This document shows positions 22,144 through 33,668 of a DNA stretch of 64,000 nucleotides, piece by piece (positions within the stretch are counted from its first letter, which is position 1; each line of letters starts with the position of its first letter). Under the pieces are notes generated by a model. The model did not search any database. It saw nothing but the letters and a program-made list of their open reading frames with translations, and was not told the DNA's origin. The translations under genes and the position numbers were made by a program. The stretch covers positions 48,205,231 through 48,269,230 of the forward strand of contig NC_133657.1 in assembly GCF_009905375.1 (NCBI RefSeq). The letters are read 5' to 3'. The DNA is from Apium graveolens (lineage: Eukaryota; Streptophyta; Magnoliopsida; Apiales; Apiaceae).

Positions 22144-22780
22144 AAATGGATTATATAATGGGCACTTTAGTGTTTTCTTTTCATAAAGGGGACAGTGTGA
22201 GCACACACTAGTCTTTCCACTTACCATCCTTCCTTCTCCCCCCATATGCCCATTTCATGTATTTCTTGGTATCAACAATCAACCTTCTTTTTATATTTTT
22301 TTTAGGTAGGAGTAATTATTTAGGTGTGACATCGTGCTTTAAGGTTGCATGGCTTTCCTTTTAGAGTATATCTAATAAGCAGTTGTCAAAATAGTTGCTA
22401 ATTTTTTCAAATTATTATATTTTTTGCCCGTTTTTCAAGGTCAAGTTAAAATATTTTTTACTTTTCAACGCTTTGTTATTAATAAAAAATTGCGGTTCAA
22501 TTAGTAAAAAATTATAAAATAATAAATATCATCAATTGATATTGATATTGTATATACGTTTTTTGTTAACGTACTGCTTTATAATAATAATAATATTAAT
22601 TATTATTATTATTAATTCATTTCTTTACACTTTTATCTCTCTCAGTTATTTACATATAAACATTTATAAACTTATTAAAATTTTATAATATAAAAATCTG
22701 TTACATTAACTATTTTTCTACACTAAAATCATAAAAAATATTAATAATAATTGATTTCAGCACCTATGTGCTTCAGTAAC
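22144..22780. other. AT-rich intergenic DNA
   Basis: No gene was seen. It contains an AATAATAATATTAATTATTATT-type palindromic low-complexity run near 22580-22617. It ends at the start of LTR A. Confidence 0.5.
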
Positions 22781-24103
22781 TGTTAGATAATGAATGCAAA
22801 GAAATATAACACAGAGGGGGAGGGTGAATGTGTTTCTTGGATTTTACTTAGCTTTTAAAATTGTTTGGATAATAATTGAACAAAGCAATTAAGAATTGTA
22901 GAGATATTATATTTAATAGAAATTACACAAACACAATATTTTAAAAACTCACTTAATTATATTAATTAAGTTTGTCTTGCTACAAATATGTGTTCTAAGA
23001 AAATAAGAACTCAGCTTCTATATTGGGAGAATACGAGAGTTTCTCGATCTGTTTGTTAGCACTAAACTAAGGACCCGTGCATGCTTTATAGACTAGCAAT
23101 ACGGGTTTACAAAACTTGCACTAAAATGTACTAAACCAATTTCTAAAGCAACCCTGTCAATTTCCTTTTCTGGTGTTAGCAAATCTGTGTAGAATCTTGC
23201 AGGTCTGTGACCTTCCTTTGTCCAGTGAATCTTGACCCTTGATCTTATATTGTCCAAGCTGCTTTTATAGTCTTTTCATTTCAGTGAATGAATTGTTTGT
23301 TGACTGATACTCTTGAATCTTGAACTTTTCTGTATTCTGAATTTGAGATAGTATTTCGAGATCTTCTTTTGTTCTGTAGAGAAGTGACATATCGATAAGT
23401 ATAATGACTTATCGATATCTCAAGTTCTCGACATATGTAAATGACTTATCGAGGTCTCTAGTTCTCTAAGAAGAATGACATGTCGACATCTCCAATTCTC
23501 TATATGAGATTTTGACTTGTCGACATCTTGAGTTCTCTATATGAAGAATTTGACTTGTCGATATCTCTGAGATCTCTATATACGGAAATGACTTGTCAAT
23601 ATCTCTGGGATCTCTATATACACATTTTGACTTATCGATCTCCCTAAGATCTCTACATGAGGTATTGACTTGTCGATATCTCCAGTTCTCTACATCTTCA
23701 TTTGACTTGTCGATATTTGAGATCTCTACATGCAGAAATGACTTGTCGATATCTCTTGGAACTTCTCTACAAATCATTTTGGACTTATCGACTGACTTCT
23801 CGATATCCCTTGATCTGTGACTTGTCGATATCTTGACTTAGAATATTTTTTATAGAACAACATTGTTCAACTCCAAGCTGCTACACCTATCTCTGAGGCA
23901 TGATCAGGACTTGATCTTCTTCCAGAGTTTATTCCTTAGCTTGAAAATGTTCACAGAAAAATCCCCCAGTCTAATCTACTAAACATTTTTACAAAATCAA
24001 GGAATACAATTACATAATACAAATATTGATTATCAAACAACATAATCTTAGGGCTGTAAAAATGACTTAGTCTTGTTATTATACAGGCATGTCTTGCACA
24101 ATA
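22781..24103 (-). mobile_element. LTR A: 3' LTR of minus-strand SIRE-type copia (copia-A)
   Basis: A 1323-bp LTR, TGTTAGATAATG to GCACAATA (the final CA has mutated to TA). It is followed by the reverse of the polypurine tract at 24104-24118, so it is a 3' LTR whose internal region lies to the right. It is related to LTR B (39035-40386) and LTR C (43651-45018) but clearly divergent. The minus-strand TATA (TATAAAG) is at 23084-23090, a CTTAATT/AATTAAG hairpin lies at 22952-22970, and a short-motif array fills U3. Confidence 0.85.
23385..23835. repeat. degenerate tandem array in U3 of LTR A
   Basis: About ten copies of a 30-45 bp unit built on ATGACTTGTCGATATCTC followed by GAGATCTCTATAT-like sequence. 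It is so regular that overlapping repetitive ORFs open on both strands (23466-23777 and 23593-23820); these are not genes. Homologous arrays occur in LTRs B and C. Confidence 0.85.
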
Positions 24104-24118
24104 ATCTCCCCCAATTTT
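24104..24118 (-). promoter_or_regulatory. polypurine tract of copia-A
   Basis: On the minus strand AAATTGGGGGAGATT directly abuts the 3' LTR start. Confidence 0.82.
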
Positions 24119-24430
24119 TGAAAGATTGTTTATCATAAATTCATGCATGATAACAAGACTAACCCCAAGCTAAAATCAAATACAATAAAATTGATAGATT
24201 GACAAATACACTTTTTATACATTGATAATTTTCATTAGTTCACAGATTACAAACATTAGGTGAGTTTCTCATAACCAGGCTCTTTTCTAATGTGGTCCTT
24301 GATTTTGACTAGCACTTCAAGTTCTTCAATGATTTCAGTCCCTCTTATAGCTTCCACTAGATTGAGCCATTCTTCCTATGAGTAATTGTTGAGAAGATAA
24401 ATTCTAAATTTTGAGAATCTGCCGACCTTG
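24119..24430 (-). pseudogene. 3' end of ORF2 and 3' UTR of copia-A
   Basis: A 0.3-kb remnant that aligns with 45034-45356 of copia-C, the C-terminal coding and 3' non-coding part of its ORF2. A helical Leu/Glu-rich segment is recognisable in fragments with stops. It ends abruptly near 24430, where plus-strand copia-4 sequence begins, so a breakpoint lies here. Confidence 0.6.
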
Positions 24431-24935
24431 ATGTTTAGGATATTCAGCTAGATCCAATTATGATAAGAAAACTGGAGAAGAAACTGAGAAAACCGAACCA
24501 ATAAAAACTGATAGTCATGTCAAATTGAACAAGGTTCAGTTAAAGACCATTGAGTTTAATCCAAGTGCTAATAATGTTAAATCTATTCATGAGGAAGGTA
24601 CTACCTCAACACCTAGATCAAACCTAATTACTGAAAAGAGTGAACAAGTTCACACCAAGTCGAGAAATATTGGTTCAATGACTCGGAAATAGCTTAAGCA
24701 AAAGCTGAAGGATTTACACATGAAAGAAAAGAGAAAAAAGTCTAGGAAAAATAGGAATGGAAAGGTAGGAGTTAATAATAATGGAAACTATGTAACTCCT
24801 CCTAATGCACCTAGAAAGACATGTTCAAACTATGGTAGCACTAATCATCTTGCTAATTCTTGCAGGAAGAATAAATAGATAAAAGCCGTTCCTTCTAAAT
24901 CAGAGTTTAGGAATAGAACAGCTAGATATAAACCA
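24431..24935 (+). pseudogene. gag C-terminal fragment of copia-4
   Basis: This remnant matches the C-terminal third of the copia-1 gag: a Lys/Glu/Ser-rich stretch, the conserved KNRNGKVGVNNN block near 24745, and the second knuckle-like motif at 24822-24863, in which the second ligand position is Tyr. Stops at 24690-24692 and near 24876 interrupt it. The first CCHC and the capsid are missing because of the 5' truncation. Confidence 0.75.
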
Positions 24936-25200
24936 CCCCTTGTTTTTATTGTGGAAGTGTTTTGCATTCTATTTATACATGTAAAGAGTATCACAGTTTG
25001 TACTATGATTTTTATAAACCGAAACCCTCTTTCATTAAAGCAAAATCTTTTTTTGCATGTCTAAATACTAATAGTAAGAATGTTAACATAAACTCTGATA
25101 TGAAGTCTTCTGCTGTATATGTTAACAAACTTAAAAAGGCCAAAGGATCCAAGCAAGTCTGGATCCTTAAAACACTAATTGATTCAAATTATTCATTGCA

Positions 25201-26824
25201 GGGTGAGAGGATGAATGCTCTACTCTTGGATAGTGGATGCTCAGGACATATGACTGGTTATAAATCCCTACTATCAGAATCTGAGGAGAAGGCTGGCCCA
25301 AGCGTTCTTATGGAGATGGCAACTTAGGAAAAATCTTAGGATATGGAAAAATCAAAGTTGGAAATGTCATCATTGAAAATGTAGCTCTAGTTACAGGACT
25401 CAAGCATAATCTGATCAGTGTGAGTCAAATATATGAGAAAGATTACCATGTCAATTTTTATAAGCAGCATTGTGAAATTGTCAGTAAGTCTGATGGCAAG
25501 ATCACATTGACTGGTGTGAGACATGGTAGTTTTTATAAAGCCAGGGTGTTCACAAGAACTGATAACTCAGAAGTTTGTATACTAAGTAGAGCATCTGTGG
25601 AAGACAGCTGAAACTGACATAAAAGACATTCTCACCTCAACTTCAACAATATCAATGAACTTGTGAGGAAAGATCTTGTAAGAGGATTGCCCAATGCAGT
25701 ATTTACTCCTGATGGCTTATGTGATTCATGCCAGAAAGCCAAACAAAGGAAGACATATTTCAAGAGTAAAACTGAATCCTCAATTCTTAAACCATATCAT
25801 CTACTTCATGTTGATCTCTTTGGTCCAGTGAATGTTATGTATATTGCCAAGAAGAGGTATGCATTTGTGATTGTTCATGAATTTACAAGATACACATGGG
25901 TGTACTTTCTGCACACTAGGATGAATCTCCATCCATTCTTCTAGATCATGTGAGGGAGCTGGATAAAAGATCAACATACAAAGTGAAGATCATCAGAAGT
26001 GATAATGGAACTGAATTCAAGAATAGCTCTATGGAAGAGTTCTGCAAACTCAAGGGGATAAAACCAGATTTTTCTGCTCTTGGAACTCCACAACAAAATG
26101 GAGTTGTTGAAAGAAAGAATATAACTCTGATAGAAGTTGCATGAACCATGCTTGAATAAGCAAGATTGCCTACCTACTTCTGGGATGAGGCTATGCAAAC
26201 TGCTTGTTTTCCACAAAATGCAACATTCATCAACAAGCATGGAAAGACACCATTTCAGATGGTGAAAAGGAAGAAGCCAAATTTGAAAAACTTTCATATA
26301 TTTGCTTGTAAGTGTTTTGTTCTCAAAACTCATAAGGAGCAGCTTACCAAGTTTGATCTAAAAGCTGATGAAGGAATATTTATAGGATATTCGTTGACTA
26401 CAAAATCCTTCAGAGTTTACAATCTAAGAACAAGAACAGTCATGGAGTCTATACATGTATCTTTTGATGACAAGAAGATAACAGGTCTAGAAGATGCAGT
26501 TGACCATGACAAGTTGAGATTTGAAAATGAAGTACCTTATGCTGAACTTTTAAATCCTGACTCTGATACAGTAAGTCCTGATATCACTCAAAGCACTGAA
26601 GTTCCACAGAATAATGGAAATTCTTCTGACACTGAAGCAGATGTTAAGGGGAAGCAACATGACTCAAATCTAGAGACTACTGCAAGTGATACAACTCAAG
26701 GAATATCAGTAAAAAGATCGTCAGACTCATCTTCCTCAAACTATGATGAGTCAAATACTAATAACAATGGGAACACTGATTCAGGGGGAGCATCGGGAAA
26801 CAGCAGTGGTACTACTCAGAAATA
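25201..26824 (+). pseudogene. protease-integrase region of copia-4 pol
   Basis: Protease with LLLDSGCSGHMTG near 25225 (catalytic Asp kept), then a frame change near 25320. GAG-pre-integrase finger at about 25610-25760 (CDSCQKAK) has a damaged first His region. Integrase core contains LHVDLFGPVN near 25803, HEFTRYTW near 25878 and RSDNGTEFKN near 25997; the second Asp region around HEFTRY and stop codons at 25942 and 26142-26144 are degraded. The integrase C-terminus and Ser/Asn/Asp-rich linker run to 26824. Confidence 0.85.
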
Positions 26825-28538
26825 ACAGAGAATTCATGGATCAAGGGGGAGGTTCTTCTTCTAGGAGTCAACTTCCATCAGCAAGAAAACGGTCTAAGTC
26901 ACATACACTTGACTTAATCATTGGAAACCCTGATAGTTGTGTAAGAACAAGAAAAGCCACTCAGAATGAATGTCTCTACTATTCTTTTTTATCTCAAACT
27001 AAGCCTAAGAATGTTGAAAAAGCTCTACAAGATGCTGACTGGGTCACAGCAATACAAGAAGAGCTCAATGAATTTGTAAGGAACAAAGTCTGGACTCTTG
27101 TGCCCAGACCAAAGAATAGATCTGTAGTTGGCACAAAGTGGGTGTTCAGAAACAAAAATGACAGTGAGGGCATTCTTACAAGGAACAAAGCAAGACTTAT
27201 TGCAAAAGGTTACTCACAACAAGAAGGTATTGATTATGATGAGAGATTTGATCCAGTTGCAAGGCTAGAGGCAATAAGGATCTTTCTTGTCTATGTTGCT
27301 CACAAGAAGTTCAAAGTGTTCCAAATGTATGTGAAGAGTGCATTCTTATATTGAGAACTCGAAGAGGAAGTTAATGTTTAACAGCCTCCAAGGTTCATTG
27401 ATCCAAAGTATCCAGATCATGTCTACTTACTGGATAAAGCACTCTATGGATTGAAGCAAGCTCCAAGGGCCTGGTATGAAACACTTGCTCTATTTCTGCT
27501 AGAGAATGGTTTCACAAGAGGTATAATTGATAAAACTCTCTTTTATAAATACAATGGTAAGGACTTGTTATTACTACATATATATGTTGATATCATTTTT
27601 GGATCTACTAATGATAAACTTTGTGAGAGATTGGTAAAACTAATGCAGTCCAGGTATCAAATGAGTATGATGGGAGATTTGAATTACTTTTTGGGGTTAT
27701 AATTCAAACAGACTAATGAAGGAATCTTCATAAATCAAGCTAAATACACCAGGAATTTACTCAAAAGATTTGGAATGGAAGACTACTCAACTACATCAAC
27801 TCTTATGGCCACTGCAACCAAGTTAGATTTAAATACTGGTTCTTTAGTAGATATAACTAACTACAGAGGTATAATTGGCTCACTGTTATATCTGACTGCT
27901 AGTAGACCTGATATCATGTATGCAACTTGTCTCTGTGCAAGGTTCCAAGCTGACCCTTGAGAGCCTCATCTATTAGCTGTAAAGAGAATCTTCACGTATC
28001 TCAAAGGCACTATGAATCTGGGATTATGGTATCCTAGAGATTCTGACTTTAAGCTAATTGGATATTCAGATGGTGATTTTGCAGGATGCAAAATAGACAG
28101 GAAATGTACTTCTGGAAGCTGCCAATTTCTTGGAGGCAGATTAGTTTCTTGGTACAGCAAGAAACAAAAGTCAATTTCCACTTCAACTGCAAAAGCAGAA
28201 TATATTGTTGCAGGAAGCTGTTGTGCTCAGATTCTATGGATGAAAAATTAGTTGCTGGATTATGGGTAGACTATTCTTCTATTCCTATATATTGTGATAA
28301 TCAAAGTGCTATTGCAATGACAGGAAATCCAGTGCAGCATTCTATGACTAAGCACATCAATATCAGATACCATTTCATAAGGGAACATGTGGAAGCTGGT
28401 ACAGTGGAATTGATCTTTGTTCCAACAGATCAGCAAGTAGCAGATATATTCACCAACCCTCTCTGTGAAGCCACATTCACAAGACTGGTGAATGATTTGG
28501 GAATGATTTCAGGGCAGTTCTCAAACTCTGATAATTAA
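26825..28538 (+). pseudogene. reverse transcriptase-RNase H of copia-4
   Basis: Reverse transcriptase with the [11 protein letters not shown] block near 27141. The first catalytic Asp motif reads [10 protein letters not shown], Asp replaced by Tyr (27328-27330), followed by a TGA. The second site reads YVDII (27583-27597): one Asp codon of YVDD is lost by an in-frame 3-bp deletion. RNase H follows with GYSDGDFAG near 28060 and AKAEY near 28192. A TAG at 28249-28251 and a TGA near 27958 add breaks. The coding region ends at TAA 28536-28538. The polymerase is dead on three counts. Confidence 0.88.
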
Positions 28539-29154
28539 GTCTGCTGATATTTATTGAAGTATGGTATCTTATTATTTGTCAGTACATCTTAGATACTGAT
28601 TCTTATGCTAAATGCTTGATACCATGATAATATGCAAACTGTGCTAAATGATCTTATGTGAAAATTACATGTTGAACTACTAATTATGCTTATAAACTCT
28701 GTTGTTAGTTGAACTTGTTTTGACTAATAGTTTATTTCAGTAGTTAATAAATCCTGATAGAAGTAATTAAAATACTGATAATAGTCGAATCATGATTTAC
28801 TGTTATACTTCATTTAATTATTTTGAATTTATTCTAAATAAATTATTAACAGTGTTTTTAATTAATTAGTGAGTGAGTGGAATATCTTTTAATTAATAAA
28901 ATGGGTTAGCTACTGATGCAAGTATCTGTTGATACTTGAGTATTTACATTGGGAATAGGAATATGAAGAGAGAGATTACTCTTGCTTGCCTAGATACGCG
29001 TAATCGTGTATTCTTATTATGTCTAATTATTGCATGGTCATTCAAAGAGTCTATTCAGCTTCCATCTTCTCTCTATAAATACAACCCCTCATTCTCAAAG
29101 CCTCTCATAACCATTCACTCACAAATTTTAAAACACTCAACTTTTTCAGAATCT
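28539..29154 (+). promoter_or_regulatory. pol-ORF2 spacer of copia-4 with putative internal promoter
   Basis: A 0.6-kb AT-rich spacer. It has a perfect 8-bp inverted repeat CAAGTATC-TGTT-GATACTTG at 28919-28938, a TATA box CTCTATAAATAC (TATAAAT 29074-29080) and a CT/CA-rich leader ending at ATG 29155 in the context TCTATGGCC. TATA to ATG is 75 bp. The arrangement repeats that in copia-1, although the sequences are unrelated there. Confidence 0.5.
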
Positions 29155-29418
29155 ATGGCCATCTTTTCACTTTCACATGGAGTCTACCTCCCAGTAGTAA
29201 ATACCGAATATGGGAGGTTATATTTTGATATTGGTCAGCTCATGACAGATTTTCATGGACAAGACTATCATTACTCTGAGATTCCTCAGTCGATTATTGA
29301 TCGATTGAACTCAGATGACACTGAGTCCCTTCGTCTCTTTCAAATTGATGTCCAGTTTGAAGAGATGAGACGTGTTGATGTGGCTGCACAAAGGTGTCTC
29401 ATGGAAGAACAACACTGA
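29155..29418 (+). pseudogene. ORF2 N-terminal fragment of copia-4
   Basis: An 88-codon reading frame beginning MAIFSLSHGVYLPVVN and ending in TGA at 29416-29418. It occupies the position of the copia-1 ORF2 start, directly behind a TATA box and leader. The content is acidic with an amphipathic helix near the end. I do not recognise a family with confidence. The ATG at 29155 is preferred over upstream ATGs because of the leader and the GCC context. Confidence 0.5.
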
Positions 29419-30750
29419 CTCGTTTGGCTGGTATTGCAAGAGAATATCATTTCTCTTGCAGGCTCTATGTCAAGGATCTTCCATTATAGGGAAAAAAGAA
29501 GATGAGGGAGGCAAAGAAAAAGGAGCTAGAATAGATAGATTGTTTAGGGTTTTATTTTAAAATTCTATGAAAATTTTGAATTCTACTTCTTAATGAATGA
29601 ATATATATTAGCTTCTTTTGCTTCATTAAATGACTGCTTGTTTACTTCTTGAATGTGCACTTAAATGTTCTTAGATGTTAACTGATAAATCAATACTGCA
29701 TGCTAAACTTGTGATATTTTTCAAAGTTCACATGACTAAACTGATCTCTCTTTAAGCTACATGTGACCACTTCAGTACAAATTGAGCACTACAGGAAGTA
29801 ATGGTTGTCAAAGAAGAAAATTTAAGAAAATATTTAATTCTTAATAATTAAGGATTATAATCTTTGAGTGTTGCTTACAATTCAAAATCTTTTGAAACTT
29901 TCTTTTCTGATCAAGAAAGTTATCCACACTCAATCTCAAATTTCATATATCTTATATCTTAAATTTCTTCTCACAACTGAACACTTGAATTCTTTTTGCA
30001 AATGTTGCCAAAAATGTGTCATAATTCTTAAATTATGTTCACCACTCAGAGATAACATTTAGTTGGTTAGAGACTACTTGTTGAGATAGATCTTGATGAT
30101 ACTAACAGAGACACAGAGGTTTCATCAGTCTTTATTGAAGATTCTGTGATAGCTTTCATTAAACATATTTCAAGTGTTAGTTCTTTGCAAGAAGAACAGA
30201 AAGATTTGAGATCATGGTACATGACAGTAACCTGATCAAATCCTCTCCAATTCAAATGGATGTTCTCATTTTAGATGAACAACAAATGGCATAACCACAG
30301 TATCTATTGTGAGTTTAATTATGAATTCACAAGGTATAAATACTGGTATTACTTTATCAGCATTTAATTTAAATACTAATTTAGTTCATTCAGCATTTAT
30401 AGTATACTTTTCATGATATAAATCCTGTTGATATGATTACATCTAGACCTTACAAAGGACTACCTCTAGTTATATGATCACATATCACTCTTCTTTAGCC
30501 ACCTTTTATTTCTATAGGACAATCTTTCTGAGCCTTTTTCTGTGAGATGTGTGAAAAGATTGAGAGAAAACAGAATTTAAGAGATGCATGATCCTTCCTG
30601 TAAAAAGGAGAGGTAGATGAGAGATAGGATTTAGTAATCCTTGTGAGGAAGCTTGGACTATTGAAAGTCATGAGATGTGTGGTGTGAGGAGTATTGAGAC
30701 TACTTTAAAAGAATAGAGAGATTAAGTTTAATTTGCTACATGTTTGCAGA
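29419..30750 (+). other. non-coding stretch inside copia-4 ORF2 region
   Basis: AT-rich with no long frame. It ends with a pyrimidine/T-rich stretch and TTTGCAG at about 30745-30750, immediately followed by coding-like sequence, so it could be an intron; decay of ORF2 is the alternative. No 5' splice site can be chosen safely (AAG|GTGTCT near 29394 is one candidate). Confidence 0.35.
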
Positions 30751-32434
30751 TGCTCAAAGTACTCAAGGAACAGATGCTGAACAACAGTCTGTTGAATTTT
30801 AGGAACACTCTGATGTATCAAAGGCTATTGATCTCCCTGCAAGTTTAAGTACCGATACTTTCTTGCAGTCCATACATTCTACTATTACATCACATGAGAT
30901 AATCCCTGTTTTTGTTGAAAAACGGTCCATTCATTCTTCTATTCCATCAAAAGAGATAATCCTTGTTGTTGTTGAAGATGTAGTAGCACAACAGTCCATT
31001 CATAAAGATTTATCCATTTCAGAATCACTACAGCATGTTACAGGAACTGAAGTTCTGGAAATTATTGAAGCTCTAATTCATTTATCTACAATACTTAAAG
31101 ATGTGGAGATAACTACTGAAGGTGTTGAAGATTTTAAAACCACTGGATCAATTTTTCATTCTATTCTGCGTGCTGAAACTAAAGATAAAATTCAGAAATT
31201 AGTGCAAGATCCAGTTGCTATTGAAGAATCTAATGATGGTAAAGAAACTCACGTATCCAATGCTATATTAGATCTTGAGGATAATCTTTTCTTTCCTGAA
31301 GATATGCCTATGCATGTTCGACAACAGAAAATGACAGAGTTAGATGCTAAGAAGAAGAAAGATTATTCTGATAATCTCTGGAATTCTTATTGGAAAAATA
31401 TTACATATCTTATTTCCAGCACACATGCAGTTGAACATCTCGAAACAACAGAACATAAGATTACAAATCCTGATATGTTGAATCATCTGAAAGCATCTAC
31501 TTTGGTTGTCAGATCCTTATACACAGGTCATGAAGCAACAACTACTCAAATCAATCAGATTAAAGAATCGTTGATTGCTTCAAAGATGCTTACTCATCAG
31601 GAAATTCAGAAACAAATTTCACCAATAGTTACCAGACAATCTGCAATTGAAGCCAGTCAAGCTAGATTGGAAGCTAATCAAGCTCAAATGTCTGATCAAC
31701 TTACTAAAGTACAGAATTCAATGGAGCTGATTCTTTCTCTACTACTTGGTGATGATGCCAAAAAGGGGGAGAAAATTGTTAAATCTAAATGCAAACAGTT
31801 GTCATTGATAAGTACTGATGATGAAAATTCTGATGGAGGTAATAAGGAAGAACAGAAGGAGATTAAAAGAGGAAGAAAGAGGAATGAAAGAAGAGTTGAA
31901 GAAATGACTGTGACTACTAAAATGCAAAAATCTTCACAAGCCACAACTGTTGCTGACGAAGACCAATATATTCTGGAGAAAGAAGCTGGTGCTGAAGCAA
32001 GGCAAAATCTTCAAACTCTGAAAGTTAAAGGAAGAAAGACAACTCTATTCTAAAAAGATCCAAAGACAACAAATGCTGATATTGCTATTGTTTCTCAAGT
32101 ACTTTATGAAGATGATCCTTCTAACCGACCAACAAGAGGTATAGTTATAAGAGAAATCAGTCAGGAAGAAAGAGAAAGATCTCTCAAATCACAAGCTATT
32201 GGAACTGCTAACAAGAAGCTTAAAGGAGAGGAGAATATAGAAGAAAAGTCAAAAAAATTCAAAGATTCAAAGCCAAAGTTGAAGAAAATCTTATCGAAGC
32301 AAAAATCATCCAAGCTAGTGTTTAAAGGAAGATTTCTCAAAGCATTCTGAGCTAAGGAAGTGGAGTTAACCTCTGACATTGCTCAAGTTAAAGAAGCAGT
32401 CCAGGATGAAGAGTTAAAGTCTGATATTCACTGA
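30751..32434 (+). pseudogene. ORF2 C-terminal part of copia-4
   Basis: A long hydrophilic, helix-rich reading frame: open from 30803 (after a TAG near 30800) to TAA 32051-32053, then continuing in the same sense to about 32434 with two more stops. A region near 31550-31750 has regular hydrophobic spacing and many Gln/Ala (LTKVQNSMELILSLLLG), consistent with a coiled coil. The tail is very Lys/Glu/Arg-rich. It lies between pol and the 3' LTR as in copia-1, and the general build (coiled coil then basic tail) is shared, but the sequence is not obviously homologous. Function unknown. Confidence 0.6.
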
Positions 32435-32532
32435 AGCAACATTGAATATGCATACTTGGTTCCTGCATTTAGATAGTTTTGACATCATCAATTGGAACTT
32501 GTCCATAATTCCATAATGAACAACGGGAGATT

Positions 32533-33061
32533 GTTAAGAGCAATTGATGATATCAAACAGAAACTATCAGAAGCATCAACGGATGATGATTACAAGCATC
32601 AATGGATGATGAGTATAAGCATCAACAAATGATGATCACATCGACGGATGTTTGTATTCGATGGATGATGATGTCAACGGATGATGAAATGAGTATGTGT
32701 CACATCATTTGATCTTTGAAGAGGAAAAGGAAACAGGAATTTCAAATCGGTGGAGGACTTTATCTCAGAAGCAATAGTATAGATTTCCTTATTGCTGATA
32801 GAATAGGATCCTTATACATCAGAAGTTGTGCTCTATAAAAGCATAGTTTAGGTTCATTCTATATGCATTTCGACATTGTTATATCTTTCGCATAACCTAA
32901 CAGCTCTCAAGGATATTTGTTCATCCTTTCGAGAGAGTACTTGTGCAATAAGTTTTTATAAGATTTATATAAAAACCATTTAATTATATCAAAGCTTTGT
33001 CTAGCTGATCGTATTAACTGTATTCACCCCCCCTCCTCTACAGTTGATTAAGGGCCTAACA
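32533..33061 (+). mobile_element. 3' LTR of copia-4
   Basis: 529 bp, from TGTTAAGAGC to GGCCTAACA. The upstream purine run is weak (AACGGGAGAT at 32523-32532). U3 has five or six copies of ATCAACGGATGATGA-like sequence (32577-32692), and a TATA box TATAAAA sits at 32834-32840. Right flank TAAAA. Confidence 0.8.
32577..32692. repeat. ACGGATGATGA motif array in copia-4 U3
   Basis: Five to six degenerate copies of CATCAACGGATGATGA with 15-25 bp period upstream of the TATA box. The core ACGGATGAT is shared with the copia-1 LTR motif although the LTRs are otherwise different. Confidence 0.75.
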
Positions 33062-33668
33062 TAAAATATAACGCTTAATTAATAAAACAGATCCAATTCG
33101 ATACCGGTTATGGGATAATTATCAAAATTAAGCTTTTTGTAAATACGGTCATGGTCTCGGCGCTTTAGTTAAACGAATTACGAGAACATAATATAATAGT
33201 TTAATCAAAATATTCCATTTCTCGAAGATACGGGTTTATCGATTTATTGAAACGAATATTGTATCGAAAATTTTATGCCGGGACCCGCACAGGAAAAACC
33301 GTACGCTGGATTGAAAAAGTCAAAACACGGAAAATGCTCAGAATATTCCAATTAGGTTCGAAAGGAGTTTTCCTGAGACTTCCGGGTTGTAAAGAAGTAC
33401 AAACGACTGAAGTCGGTTGGTTCCCGATTATACAAATTAGTTTATAATTACTCGGAAAAATAATTTACCAAATCCATAAATCATTTATAAAATCATATAA
33501 CAACATAAAAATTATTAGAAAAATATCACAATTTTCTATACTTTATTTTGGACATATAAAAATTAAAATACTCAAACTTTATCATATAATTCACCAGAAT
33601 TCATATAATAAACACAGAATATTTATTTATTGATATAAATAATTACACGATATATCCCGGATATTACA
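33062..33668 (-). mobile_element. U3 end of a chromovirus-type LTR (fragment)
   Basis: 607 bp aligning with the last 600 bp of the giant solo LTR (about 14960-15559). The right end is an exact LTR terminus GGATATTACA; the left end is cut by the copia-4 LTR. The right flank is copia-B reverse transcriptase, so this LTR inserted into copia-B and was later cut by copia-4 and a deletion. No coding sequence. Confidence 0.78.

Larger units (their letters stand above)
24431..33061 (+). mobile_element. copia-4: 5'-truncated SIRE-type copia
   Basis: A plus-strand element that starts inside gag with no 5' LTR or PBS, then protease, integrase, RT, RNase H, a spacer, ORF2 fragments and a 3' LTR (32533-33061). 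Its gag and pol resemble copia-1 closely enough to align by eye, but the LTR is different. The left end abuts copia-A in opposite orientation; the right end abuts a chromovirus LTR fragment. No target duplication can be tested because the left terminus is missing. Confidence 0.82.

Noticed and set aside
23466..23820. Overlapping repetitive ORFs on both strands (DLSISL-like and DIDKS-like repeats)
   Set aside because: They are open only because the U3 tandem array has a short period without stops; equivalent arrays in LTRs B and C are not open.
22580..23835. CRISPR-like look of regularly spaced repeats
   Set aside because: Repeats are degenerate, spacers are not unique, the context is a plant LTR, and no cas genes are present.
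33247..33447. 66-codon plus-strand ORF
   Set aside because: It lies within the U3 fragment of a chromovirus LTR that is non-coding in its longer copy at 11238-15559.
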